A stretch of 64,000 bases of DNA, taken from Massospora cicadina (taxonomy: Eukaryota; Entomophthoromycota; Entomophthoromycetes; Entomophthorales; Entomophthoraceae). Position 1 is the first letter of the stretch, and each line of letters opens with the position of its first letter. The position numbers and the translations under genes are program-made. The stretch is from contig JAKSZP010014449.1 of NCBI GenBank assembly GCA_022478985.1, positions 124,001 to 188,000 on the forward strand. The letters are read 5' to 3'. The notes below the pieces were generated by a model. That model was given only the letters and a program-made list of their open reading frames with translations. It did no database searches and had not been told where the DNA came from. Below are positions 31,464 to 41,899 of the stretch, piece by piece.

Positions 31464-32560
31464 CCCACATTTTTAGAAGTTTAGATGTTTTATAGGTTTT
31501 AAGGGTTTCTGGGCACCTAGTGACTTAGTGAAATTTGGCAAGCGTGGAATGTGGCTACAAAATTGACATTGGAATAGTCAGTTAACCAACAATATAATAC
31601 AAAAAGATCTATCTATATGTATTGAGCCCTGAAAGGCCCATCGTCATTATGGGCTTATTTTTTGGCTGCATACCTTAATTCTTAAGACCACCTGAGTAAC
31701 TAATCCTTCAGTATTATGTAAAAGTGACTTTTAAAGAGTAATAAATAGAAACCATTGTTTTTTGGGACAAAGATATATCATGTATGTTGGCATTTATATT
31801 GAAGAACTTTCCAAAAATACTAAAGATACTAACAAAAACTGTTTAAACATCCCCCTCCAGTTTTGAAATGTAAGTCTGGGTAAAGTAAACCCTTTATCTG
31901 AATTGAAAGCTATATCCATTTTTGTATTAAGAAATGGAAAAAGATGATGACTGTTCACCTCATCACTTTGGCGATTTAGCCCATTGGTGGATGAGAGGTA
32001 GGTGATGACATATCCCTTGAAGGTTGCACCATTTTCCCCTATGCTAACCACCCATGAGTTGGTATGATGGATACAGGATGATTGTGGGAAAGTAGTGGTA
32101 GTCAGGGCTCTCTGCTAGCTGAAAGGTGACAGAGATTCTATCCATTAAGAGTTTTTAAAAAATTTGAATTATGATGAGGTATTTAAATTGGGTTCTACTG
32201 AGAGGAGATTAGGAAAATCAGTTTTGGGCGTGGGTGTCCCCATTAACTGTGACTCAACATTCCCAGCAATTGTGAGCCCATCCCTGACAAGTACAGGCGC
32301 AACAAACCCCTTTCTGATTCAGTGAGACCAGCTGTATGAGGCTGGATGTGGGTGCCCCTAGTCACCCACCAAATTAAGTGACGCTGATCCACCAAAAAAA
32401 TCATGGCAGAAGGGGAAAGTTGGTGGCATAGTTTGAGCGTAAGTCATCTGGTCAGGTCATGATCAATCCAGTGTCAACATTTTGGAATGCAAAGTTGGCA
32501 TAATCAAAATTTCAAAATTATTCCTGATGTTAATTGTCATCACTCAGGTCCCCATCTTAA
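31464..32560 (-). pseudogene. Gypsy debris with protease-like remnants
   Basis: Minus-strand translation around 32200-32330 gives KGFVAPVLVRDGLTIAGN, resembling the gag-protease region of chromoviruses (compare VPDGFVGPHASPTLISSG at 43.75 kb), and NVDTGLI near 32.48 kb, a protease active-site remnant. The interval 31464-31800 is unassigned. Confidence 0.4.
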
Positions 32561-32742
32561 ATGGTGAGCTTATAAGTCAGCAGAACCCAAAAGGTTCTAA
32601 TGTCACTCCATTTTTTCGTCCTTTCTGTCATTAAGTTTTAATAAAAAATTTAAAAATATTATCCAAATCTATTTGCAAAGTTTTAGAGTCACATTGAATA
32701 TTTAGTGACAATGATTTTTTTGGAAATCCCTGGGTAGTCCTC

Positions 32743-33036
32743 ATGGCTGCCTTTTCATTTTTTCATCCATCAATATGGATGTATGTACCTCAGATATTAT
32801 GGCTGGGGTTCTGGGTGTTTGTTCATCTAAGGTTCCAGCCTGGTCTTATTATAAGTATCAGCATGCTCTATGACACAATGGAGCGGCCCCAATTGTCATA
32901 TTTTTCCATCCTGCCCTATGATTGGGACTCTGCGTTGGTTCAGTTATATGAACGAAATGATTTTTTAGTGGTTAGGGTGTTGTATGAAGCAGGGTTGGAC
33001 CATTTAGAAGATTGCAGTTTTTACGCCAGGGTTTGA
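32743..33036 (+). CDS. Hypothetical small membrane protein, resembles the E-LTR ORF
   Basis: 97 residues, open. A hydrophobic stretch at about 11-30 (IWMYVPQILWLGFWVFVHL) is followed by PGLIISISMLYD, which matches the pattern V..H....P.LI.IS...D of the E-LTR ORF (VLTHPDWEPSLILISRFHD). The genomic sequence at that point reads CTATGACA, like the CATGACA end of E LTRs, so an old plus-oriented E-type LTR may end at about 32875. The remaining C-terminus (to ...CSFYARV) would be flanking sequence read by chance. Low certainty. Confidence 0.3.
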   Translation: MAAFSFFHPSIWMYVPQILWLGFWVFVHLRFQPGLIISISMLYDTMERPQLSYFSILPYDWDSALVQLYERNDFLVVRVLYEAGLDHLEDCSFYARV

Positions 33037-33205
33037 ATGTTTTCTTTTGCACAAACATCAATAGGGTCTACCCCCAGGTCAAGTGGAGAAGGACCTGAGG
33101 TTTCCTATTTCCCTCAAGGAAGTGAGCAGGCAAGGTTACAAGTGCGGGGTGTTGTTTGTTCCTATGGTTGCTGATTTGACCCCTCCTCCCACTATTGAGG
33201 GACCA

Positions 33206-34489
33206 TATCATGGCACTGGAAAGATAAAATTGAAATTGGTGTGCCAGTTGGGGTGCATGAGCACCCAGAAGACAAACCAGAATGCCAAGGGCATTGCTGT
33301 TCAAGCAACTTGATAGATAGGTGGGAGGGAAGCCAGCTGAAAATGACAGCTGGTGGCCGCTGTAACCATAAACCAACAAGCAACCAAATCACAGCCTATG
33401 AGGTGCAAGAAAATTTGGGTACGGGGGACTCATTGGGTGCAACAGAGTGGCCAGGATTTGCCTCAGGGCCACTAGTGATAGATCCAGTGGCAAGTCATGA
33501 AACCTCACCTACTGGGGAGATAGGATCTCCAACATCCTTGTCACATATTCATAACAAAAAGCTATAGCAAAAGGGAAGGTTCCCAATAAGTCATGCATGC
33601 GATATTCCCATTCACCAAAGGAAGGAAGAAGCGTGGTGAGAATGGCTATTAGGCCTAATTGTGACGCAATGATGAACATGGATTGAGATTGCTTAGGTGG
33701 AAGATTCTGAAAAATTTAAAAAAGTAATTTTTTTGGTTGGGAAAGGGTTATTTATTAAAAACTAAAAACAAATAATTGACTGACAACTGTATCAGTGAAG
33801 GACGGTTGCCTTAAGGCTTAGGGTGAGGGGAATAAGTGAAAAGTCATAAATGAATGAGTTATGAACCCAACTGATTTTGGCAATAAAATCTTGTAACTAA
33901 CTTGATGCTGATTTGTTCTTTCTCTGGTCATCTGACTCCCACTTGAGTTTCACCAATAAACTGTTTCTCCCACCGTGATTTTGCTTGGCTCAGCATTGCT
34001 TCATTCAGTGGGAGACTGGAAGCGCCCATGGCCAGGGCACAGGGGCTTTGTCCCATTGGGTATCAAATGGATTTACCACATTTGATTTCATTGGGTTTCC
34101 TCCAATTTATTCAGATTTTTTGCTTATTGGCGCAACTCAAAATTATTATTGGAGTTAAACCCCCCAATTAATTAATATTCTTTTTCCCTTTGGTGGACCC
34201 TGAAAATGGTTCTGGAGCAATGTGCTTACCATTACCCTTTGGCCAGAAAAGCTCTTTGCATTGTGATCTCTGCACACACTTCCCCAATTTTTTTAAGAAG
34301 CTCGCTCATGGCTAAATAGAGAGGGGAAGAAGGAACCCAAAAAGGGTAGGCCATAACCCACCATTCATCCATCATATGGGTGAGATCGCTCTGGGTGTTG
34401 AGAAAGACAGCCACCTTTTTGGGCTCTTTTTTGTGTGATAAGGGAAAGCCTTATGGTCAAGGTGCAGGGGACGCTCCCCTGGACTTACA
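33206..34489 (-). repeat. E-family 3' LTR of element G
   Basis: Begins (minus) TGTAAGTCCAGGGGAGCG right after AAAGGAAAGGAAA and ends near CCATGATA. It carries the DLTHMMDEWWVMAY motif (34232-34414 frame) and, at 33215-33300, conceptual LAFWFVFWVLMHPNW, the second helix and signature of the E-LTR ORF, in a frame broken relative to its upstream part. Confidence 0.72.
34232..34414 (-). pseudogene. LTR-encoded ORF remnant with DLTHMMDEWWVMAY
   Basis: 60 residues: QSDLTHMMDEWWVMAYPF followed by a proline-rich linker and MSELLKKIGEVCAEI. It corresponds to the frame 17848-18171 of the other E LTR. Truncated N-terminally by a frame change. Confidence 0.45.
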
Positions 34490-34663
34490 TTTCCTTTCCT
34501 TTTTGAAGAAGGGAGCATCACTATTAGGGAGCTGGGTCAGGAACGTTTTTGTGGGATTTAGGAGAGTGATTTCCATCAGCGTGACAATCTTCTGGGTGGA
34601 TCAGGGAGCTTCAGGGTTGGAAGCGTAGAAGGATTTGACCATCTTAGAACAATAAGCGCAGTA

Positions 34664-34939
34664 TCAGTCACTGAACCAACTAATTTTATAGTCCTGGAAA
34701 CCTTTTTTAGCTACCAGGTATAGAAATAAATGGCACGACCACCAGGAAGCCAAGATGGTGTTGACCTCGGCCTCCTCAAACCCTTTGATCATGATCAGCT
34801 CAGGTTCTAATGGAATCAGCCCCTTAAACAGGGACAACTGCGATGCATGGAACATGGGGTGTTGCTTCCAAAGGGCCAGAAGATTCAGGCAAAATTCCCC
34901 GTTTCCCATGTCCGCCTCCACCAGATGGGCCTGGATCAT
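34664..34939 (-). pseudogene. Chromodomain of element G
   Basis: 91 residues. HLVEADMGNGEF and MFHASQLSLFKGLIPLEP form the integrase tail typical of chromoviruses (H.VFHVSxLxPF). EEAEVNTILASWWSCHLFLYL follows as the chromodomain start. A frame change interrupts the rest of the chromodomain (toward 34.62 kb). Confidence 0.75.
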
Positions 34940-34999
34940 TTGCCCACAAATTTGTGGGAAGGTACCTGCATATGCAAGTGACGCTTATCCACCATGACT

Positions 35000-35960
35000 T
35001 GTGATCCCACCATAGTATCATATGCCAGGAGATGTTTCTGGTCTGCAAAACGCTTGTAGTCACTGATAGCCTTAATTAGGTGTTACCAAAACAGAGACAG
35101 GTGCTGCAGATATGTTAAGTTTGGTCCGCCATGACTGATACTTCAGGATGAAGACACAGAACCACTGAGAATGAGGTACTATACCCTAATGTTGTATCAT
35201 AGGGAAAGAACCCTGTTGACGCATGCTTTCCCTTGTTATATGCAAACTGAGCAAGCGAAAGATTGTCCGTTCAAGTGTCCTGAGCAGCTGCGGTGTAACA
35301 CCAATGGTATTTCTCATGAACTTGATTTACCTGCTCCATTTGGTCATCTGACTGAGGATGGTATGATGTTGAACAACACAGCATAATTTATAATGTTGTG
35401 AGGGGTTTATAAAATCTCACTGTAAACTGAGGGACCCCTGTCACTTACAATCTCTTGTGGAAACCCAAACATCAAGAACACATTGTGCACAAAGAGCTAG
35501 GATTTTCCTCAGAGTTAATGGCAGAAGAACAGTGAATGAAAAGGTCAAATTTGGTGAAAATGATTCACTAACACCATAATGGAGGTAAACTCACTGGAGC
35601 TGGAAGCTTGACAATAAAGTCAATAACACCAAAGTCCATGGACCTTCCGCCTGCTTTAGGTGAAAAAGGAGTCCGTTTGACCTGACCAGTCTGACTTGGT
35701 CCACACGCATGTCACACAATTTAAGATCCATGAGGAATATCCTTAAACAGGCCTTGACAGTTGTACGTCCACTTAACTAGATCAAGATATTTTTCATTGC
35801 CTGGGCGTCTCACTGCAGGGGGTCATGGTGTGTCCAGATAACTTTGTTGCGTATGAGGGGCAGCACCTACAGGCGCGACCTGAACTGAATGTACCACTTC
35901 ATAAGGAATAAAGGGACAGCTTGTGTGTAGGAAGTGCCAACTGATACAATAACTCCAGAC
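35000..35960 (-). pseudogene. Integrase core of element G
   Basis: Minus-strand conceptual pieces: DFGVIDFIVKLPAPV near 35.6 kb (first catalytic Asp zone), STSYHPQSDDQMEQVNQ near 35.34 kb (catalytic Glu replaced region; canonical STAYHPQTDGQTERVNQ), FAYNKGKHASTGFFPY near 35.2 kb. These are unambiguous gypsy integrase signatures, but stops lie between them. Confidence 0.78.
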
Positions 35961-35993
35961 TCTCTGCACAAGCCATCTGAGCTGTTAAGACCC

Positions 35994-36560
35994 TTAAACC
36001 AGGGGCGCATTTGGACTTAAATCCACCACCAAAATTGCAGTAGGAGCAATACCTAAGATTTGGGCCAGCAGGATAACTGTGATTAGTTCTTGCTCTTCCG
36101 CCTCCACTGGGCATGGTGCACGATTGCAACTCAGAAAGTTGGGGAGCACATTCAACGCTCCCTTCATGAATTTGTAGTTAAAATTGAAGCTACAAAGGTC
36201 ACAATATTTCCACGCTTGACAGTGCGCCAGCTTCTGAGGCTTACAAAAGTACAAGAGGACTTGGTGATCCATCTGCACAGTTACCTCATGATGAGCGCCT
36301 TGCAGAAGGTACTGCTAGTGGGTCAGAGCCCATGACACGGTGGCAACTCTTTATTGTGAATGGCCAATCTTGTTTGGAAGAAGCAAACTTGCTGAAAAAT
36401 AAACCTCTGGATGTTCCAACCCATCAAGCTCCTGCAACAGAATTGCCCCCACTGCGGCAGATGAGGTGTCACATGTTATGATAAACAGCTTGGTGGTCAG
36501 CATGCTTAAAGACTGGGGGAGACAATAACCTGTTTGATGGTCTTGAACGCCTGATGGCAC
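35994..36560 (-). pseudogene. RNase H of element G
   Basis: The frame 36351-36560 has KLFIITCDTSSAAVGAILLQ, the start of gypsy RNase H with the first catalytic Asp kept (CDTSSAAVG). It continues toward 35994-36278 (DHQVLLYF, GALNVLPNFLSC, the last resembling N.xADxLSR). One frame change. Confidence 0.78.
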
Positions 36561-36599
36561 TCCTTTATACAGAAGAATTGCATATTTTTCTCTTTCAGG

Positions 36600-36934
36600 G
36601 GATGCAGCGGTACGCTCAGCTGCAAAAGGGCAGGTGAACTTTTTTCAGGAAGATGATGGTGCCCAAAAAGCTCTGCAACTGCTTCTTAATTGTGGGGGTA
36701 GGCCATTTAAAAAAGGCCTCAAGCTTGCTGGGGGTATGGTTTAACCATCTTTAAAGCCTAGATTACCCATGAAGATAACCTATTTGCAGAATAACTTGCA
36801 CTTAGATGGCTTGACATAAAGTACCGCCTTATACAGAGTGTCCAGAACCGCCTTCAGGTCTTTCTTGTGCTGCTTGGGTGTGGCAGAATGGACAAGAGTA
36901 AAACAATATATGCCCCTGCGCAGGTGAACCTAAG
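36600..36934 (-). pseudogene. RT C-terminal part of element G
   Basis: LRFTCAGAYIVLLLSIL, aligned with LRFTCAVAYIDDFWSIS of element B, so the catalytic Asp pair of YIDD is replaced (YIVL). LVHS, KQHKKDLKAVLDTLYKAVLY and VKPSKCKLF follow in conceptual frames. It joins to 38552 across the solo LTR. Confidence 0.75.
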
Positions 36935-38551
36935 TGTAAGTCTTGGGGACCAGCCCCTACAACTGGATAGGGAGCAGCATCCCTTTTGGACCAAAAGGGG
37001 GCCAAAGGCCCAAGTGGACCCCCTGTCGCAGTTGAGCAACCTGGCGCGCGTGGTTGATGAGTGCTGGGTAACTTCCCTTCACCTAGAGATATCCAAATCT
37101 CTCCCCTCCACCCCTCCCCAACCCTGATAAAATTAATAGAGGGGACCTGCCAGGAGATCATGCAGGCCAGGGGCCTTGAGCAGGCCCCTGGGACCCCCAC
37201 TTACCAGGAAAAATTTACTAAAATTTTGAAGAAAGTGCCAGAGAAAGTATCGGAGCCCAGCCTGCAGATTCCAGGCTAATGGGTACTGGTCTGGACTGGT
37301 TGGGTCTGAGAATCAGATTGGAACTCAATTTGGGTTTTGAACCAGGCCACCAGTGACTCAGACCAGTTGCCCCCACTCCTCAGAATGGATCTGAGAAGCT
37401 CAGATCACATAGACAACCAAATTGAGAGTTTGGACCAGGTTGCAGACAACCGAGCACCAGGGCCACAGCCTCCCAGGATGAATCCAGAAAATCTGAACTG
37501 CTTGAGCTTCCTGACTCAAATGGTCAAGGCCTGAATTGGTACCGTTGACCTGGTCTGGCCCCAAAAATTTGGGAAATTCAGCAAAAGTTTTTTGATTTTT
37601 GCCAAGATTTTGGAAACCATCCATCCACTCCCCCACCCACCAGCCAACCAAACCCCATCGCCAATCCCCAACCTCCCAAAATTTAAGGCAACTGCTCTGT
37701 CAATAGGCAGTTGTCAGTTCATTCTCTATTCTCTTCGCGCTTTTCACCAAAATAAAGTCAATTACCCCAAACGCCTTGTCATGGGCTCCACCTGTTGATT
37801 TTCCTATTCAAAATTCCGCCAATTAATCCAGCAAAGCGCGCCGCCACCCAAATAATTATCTCGATGATCACTGAATGGGTCGTCCAGTTGCTCAACCCCA
37901 CCACATGGTAGTGGATCATATCTGCAGTGAACCACCTCACTCTCAATGATGGAGTTGACTTTCCATCCATTTTCACATATCCATTAAATGTGAACCCATC
38001 CGTTCACTTTGCTAATGGGCTTTCCAAGAGCGCTCCTCTATCAGAGCAGCCTCAGGGCACTTCTGCCCCAAAACCTGCGAGCTCAGCCCCCACACCTGGC
38101 TTGTCTGCCATTGATCCCACCCACCTAAGGGCCCAAGAGTACCCTGACCAAGGGGAACTCAGCCCCAACGCTCATCTTGGGCCCATTTTCCCCTCTGACA
38201 GCACCCCTGTTTGCGCGGTGGGTTTTGTGCCACCCCTCTCTAGCGCACAGACCCACCTACCCATAACTGAAGGCCAGCAACTGCACACCCTGGAGGAGTT
38301 GTATCCTCCCCACCTCTCCCACCCTTGGGGTTGCCCCCACAAGACTCGCGGTTGCCCCATTGCAACCATCTGGTTTGCCTTGGGGGCCTTTGGTACATTT
38401 ATAAACATTTACTTTCCTCATGTCCCTACTAGATCCCCCCTTCTTCTAGTCACATGGACCGCTGTGCCCTTGGCATTCTGGGCTCTCCACTGGGTGCTTA
38501 CACATCCTGATTGGGAGCCCAGTCTAATTCTTATCAGCCGTTTCCATGACA
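36935..38551 (+). repeat. Solo LTR, E family, inserted in RT of element G
   Basis: 1,617 bp, from TGTAAGTCTTGGGGACC to TTTCCATGACA. Flanked by CTAAG (36930-36934) and ATAAG (38552-38556), a 5-bp duplication with one change; removing it restores RT continuity (MINNVLVDL to LRFTCAGAYI). It is opposite in orientation to element G. The LTR encodes the DLxH-type motif at about 37006-37180 and the 235-residue frame 37927-38634. AATAAAG at about 37751 may be the polyadenylation signal. Confidence 0.85.
37006..37180 (+). CDS. LTR-encoded segment with NLARVVDECWVTS motif
   Basis: Plus-strand conceptual frame (within 36867-37127, which starts upstream of the LTR) reading TKRGPKAQVDPLSQLSNLAR and VVDECWVTS, then LIKLIEGTCQEIMQA in an adjoining frame. 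It matches, in order, the three-part ORF of the other E LTRs. One frame change lies between motif and helix. Confidence 0.45.
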
Positions 38552-38634
38552 ATAAGGTCCACCAGCACATTATTGATCATCTACTCAAATGTGGTGGGAG
38601 CGTTCTTCAGGCTGAACAGCATCACAATAACTGA
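37927..38634 (+). CDS. LTR-encoded membrane protein ORF (E family), best copy
   Basis: 235 residues. The N-terminal 110 residues are Pro/Ser/Thr/Ala-rich (low complexity). A basic PHKTRGCPIA follows, then two hydrophobic segments at about 143-162 (IATIWFALGAFGTFINIYF) and 171-188 (PLLLVTWTAVPLAFWAL), then the signature VLTHPDWEPSLILISRFHD ending at about residue 208, exactly where the LTR ends (38551). The last 27 residues are read-through into the antisense of element G RT and are not part of the original protein, so the true 3' end of the coding unit is uncertain. No ATG-proximal signal peptide. Function unknown. Confidence 0.55.
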   Translation: MNHLTLNDGVDFPSIFTYPLNVNPSVHFANGLSKSAPLSEQPQGTSAPKPASSAPTPGLSAIDPTHLRAQEYPDQGELSPNAHLGPIFPSDSTPVCAVGFVPPLSSAQTHLPITEGQQLHTLEELYPPHLSHPWGCPHKTRGCPIATIWFALGAFGTFINIYFPHVPTRSPLLLVTWTAVPLAFWALHWVLTHPDWEPSLILISRFHDNKVHQHIIDHLLKCGGSVLQAEQHHNN

Positions 38635-39250
38635 AATATGCCTCTCCAAATCCAAATGGTGGTAAGCCATTTCTGGCCTTATACCACTCAAATTTTGTAT
38701 TATACATTTACAAGGTCAAGCTTATAAAACACCCATGATTTCACAATTGCCTGGCTGATTGTCTGCTTGAGGGGGATGTGATAGGAATAACGTACTATAG
38801 TAATATTCAGATGTCTGTAGTCATTACAGGGCCGCAGCGTCCCATCAGCCTTCTGAGTAAAAACAATAGGCGCGGCTTTAAAGACATTTTTAATACTCAC
38901 CCCTTCTTGAGAAAATCGTCCAACTATACTTCCAAAGTCTTGTCCTACTCTCCCATGTAAGGATACAGAAGACAGTTGATGTTGATCATGTCTACTGTCA
39001 AGTGGAACGCTAAGTCGTATTTAGTATGTGGCAGAAGATGTTTAGCTTTTTCTAAATCATTTATATCCTGGTATTCTGCCAATGTAGGGGGTAAAGCAGG
39101 CAGAAGGCCCACAGGGGAAGCGAGCGTCATGATGGAGGTCCATCCCCATGCCACAGTAAGAGTGTCAATAAGGGGAAACTCGCCTCCCACCCAAATATTT
39201 ATAAAGGACATCATATTGAAATCTAAATAGAACTTCACTTACTGACTCCA
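38552..39250 (-). pseudogene. RT N-terminal part of element G
   Basis: 38945-39238 has LPPTLAEYQDINDLEKAKHL and LPHTKYDLAFHL (the LPPHRxYDLxI pre-RT motif). 38700-38900 has VFTQKADGTLRPCNDYRHLN and SYHIPLKQTISQAIVKSWVF, then YKLDLVNV. MINNVLVDL stands at about 38556-38585. Frame changes and one stop. Confidence 0.8.
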
Positions 39251-39399
39251 CCACTATCCCTCCACCAGAATAACTGGGAATAGAAGACTGGGAACTACCA
39301 CAAATTGATCACAGATACTGAACTGATGCACCAAGGAGGCCATCGGCCGTCACACAATAAAGGACAACATTGGAGCAGATGACACGCCTAGAACTGACG

Positions 39400-40160
39400 C
39401 CCCAACATTCAAGTCAAACTCAAGATGCTGCGCCAGATTCAAACTCATGAAGTTTCCTTATGTCCCGTATCAACCAAGGCCTCAAATGACACTTGGTGAA
39501 CACCCATAAATATCTCAAATAATAACAAAAATAAGAAAAATCTTGTTTATTGACAAGGGCCCACGATTCCTCAAGCTGGGTGAATAATAATCATCAAGTC
39601 AGACAGGGAAATTGGTCCAGGCAGTGGAGTTGGAACAAAGACTGATGTACTGCTTCACAACTTCCTCATGCTGGGCGTCCAATAATGGGGGTACCAATGG
39701 ATTGAAAACCATCAGCTCAGTTGCGGGATCCACCTCACCCATAAAAAACCAAATTGAGCTCAGTTCCGCCATCAGGGTTAAGAAGCACTGTACCTTTGTC
39801 AAACCTCATTATGCAAACTCTAGGAGTGCGGATAGGGCTGGGACTCAAGGCAACCCCCACAGGATACGCCAATGGAGATATAGGAGCTTTCATCCTATGG
39901 GACACCTGGTGGAGTGTGGCACCAATAGAGGTTGCCATTATGCACTTTTGGTCCACCATCTGCACTGGCGTAGCCCAAACGGCATGGTTAGCAGATTCTG
40001 GATTTAAGGCAGCGCAGAATACTTCCACAACAACGTCCAGTGGGATCCTTAGAGCATATAAATGTACACAGAAAGCTTCTACAAATGATGCCTGGTTCGA
40101 TGCTTCTGTGCCAAAAAAAATAATTATAGAAAATGAGTTGATTGCGCCACTGCTGTAAGA
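39400..40160 (-). pseudogene. Protease and pre-protease region of element G
   Basis: Minus-strand conceptual translation around 39470-39520 gives QVSFEALVDTGHKETS, the aspartyl protease active site (DTG kept). Minus frames 39599-39802 and 39735-40028 (QMVDQKCIMATSIGATLHQV, PISPLAYPVGVAL) are open but I cannot name their domain. The plus-strand frame 39754-40158 is its antisense shadow. Confidence 0.5.
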
Positions 40161-40164
40161 ATCC

Positions 40165-40345
40165 CAACTGCCCCATAAATTTAAATTGTTTAATTCACAT
40201 CTTTCTATCTAAAAAGGGGTACCGTCCCTGAGATCATCCATTAGAAAATTATCAACTTATAGAACACCCTCAACAAGCGGTGTATTTCTGCTGAGGCCCC
40301 TTGACTTAATGTTACAACAAGTCAAAAAACAGAGGGGGAGGATTT
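40165..40345 (+). repeat. Internal 3' end of a B-type element before the B 5' LTR
   Basis: The stretch GTACCGTCCCTGAGATC ... CTTGACTTAATGTTACAACA ... CAGAGGGGGAGGATTT aligns with 62250-62382, which is the internal end and purine tract of element B. Finding it upstream of the first B LTR means that LTR is also the 3' LTR of another B-type copy, most of which is gone. Confidence 0.7.
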
Positions 40346-41619
40346 TGATAGGAAGTTTAAATTGACAGAAGCCTATGTAATAAAAAATGCAACAATCTGC
40401 AATAAAATCTAAGCAATTGGGCGGATTGAGACCGATGTTCTGACAGGAATACATCCTCAAAATTGATCCATCAATGGTCCCTCCAAAGATAAAGAAAATT
40501 TTGTTAAGAAATTTGTGAGATAATTTGGCATGCTAGAACCCTGATGGAAACAATAAGATTTAACAACAAGAATTGAAAATTGAGGCACTTGCAATGAGCA
40601 AGATGATCCATGGAGCAGAAAGCCCTAAAGTTTTAGAAGATTTGTGCGCCATTTTTAAGAAATGCTCTTAAGTCCCAGACCTTCACTTCCCTTTAATTCT
40701 AAAAGCCCAGTGCTCTGCTGATGGCAGAGTGTTGGACTATATTGCATTATCCTTAGTAACCCTTAATTTCACCAAGATTCTTTAAACATATTATAAGTTT
40801 TAACTTATCTGGTGATCCCTAAGGAACACCCCAACCAATGAAGGATCCACACCCATTTGTATCAGTAGTGATGGTGGCCGCACATTGGCTATTTCAGCTT
40901 TTGACTCTCTCAGCGTGTTGACCCTTGGGAGTCATACCCTACAAGTTTCACAAGATGCCCTATTCCAGCAAAATAACTATCAAGAATCTCAAAGCAAACG
41001 GATTGACAAAACGCCCAACAATATATACTATCCAAATTATATAGAAAATGGGAATGACGATTCAGTGGCGCATCTCAGAAAGACTCTGCTGGGATAAACC
41101 TGACGAATTGACTTCCACTTCTTAACATCAAGTATGCACCCAAAAGTAATGGAATTATGACCTATAAAGTAAACTAAGGAGGGCCTATCGACCTGTTAAT
41201 CAAACTTGACCTGATCATGGTGAAAATGGGAATAAAGATTTGGCATAAGCCACTCGAAGCAAAACATCTGAGATTGAACCCAATGAGACCCTTGATGCCG
41301 CACGTTATCAGGTTTATATTTAGCCGAATTAGGATTACCATATAAATGGTAAAGACTAAAGGATGGAACAATCTCCTCCCGCTGACCTTGGCAGTTTGAC
41401 CCCCATAGCTGAAGCATGGTCATACTACTTTCAGGCGATCAGCTTATTAGTCAGAGCAGGAATAATCATAATTAACCAGTAATTTGCGCACTTGTCCCCA
41501 ATTGGTTCTTATTTGCATATTATTACAATGGTGATGCCTTGCGGACTATGGGTTTTTCATGGGTTTTGTAAAACCCCCAATGAAGCCTAGTCTTTCTTTG
41601 GCACGTCAATTGTCTGACA
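40346..41619 (+). repeat. First LTR of element B
   Basis: 1,274 bp; shares ATTGATCCATCAATGGTCCC, GATGGCAGAGTGTTGG and the end TGTCTGACA with 62383-63649. It has a small open frame (40885-41097) whose equivalent in the other LTR is interrupted, so I do not count it as a gene. It holds neither the DLxH motif nor a membrane ORF. Confidence 0.85.
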
Positions 41620-41899
41620 TAATGCCCAACCAATTAACACTGCTGTCATATTTTTGTCCCAGGATCTGCTAAACCTGGGCTTATCAACAGCCAAACAGAG
41701 CTTATACGGTCTTGTGAGAGCCCACCTGACCTGCTGGTCATGGGTGGCGTTAATCAAATCCAGCAAGAAATTACTGCTCATGTAAGCAGTGCAGCTGATT
41801 TCACCCCTCAAGTGCTCAAGCTTGCAATGTAACGGTGATAGGGCCCACCTGATGTATCTCTAATAAAGTGGCCCGCCAGGTGTTGGGAGTTCTGGCACA

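Larger units (their letters stand above)
33206..40160 (-). mobile_element. Gypsy element G (E-family chromovirus), interrupted by a solo LTR
   Basis: Minus strand, right to left: protease (39.4-40.0 kb), RT (39.1-38.55, then 36.93-36.6), RNase H (36.56-36.0), integrase (35.96-35.0), chromodomain (34.94-34.66), purine tract (34490-34507), 3' LTR (34489-33206). A solo LTR of the same family at 36935-38551 splits the RT. The 5' end and gag are missing, replaced at about 40.16 kb by element-B sequence. Stops throughout. Confidence 0.82.

Noticed and set aside
31869..32875. Complete plus-strand E LTR starting TGTAAGTCTGGG
   Set aside because: The start motif is present by sequence, but protease-like minus-strand remnants lie inside the interval and no purine tract precedes it, so only the 3' end remains a possibility.
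39754..40158. 134-residue plus-strand ORF with methionine start
   Set aside because: Lies antisense to the protease region of element G and has no domain; the minus strand fits the element order.
40885..41097. LTR-encoded gene in element B
   Set aside because: The equivalent frame in the other B LTR is interrupted, there is no hydrophobic pattern and no DLxH motif.
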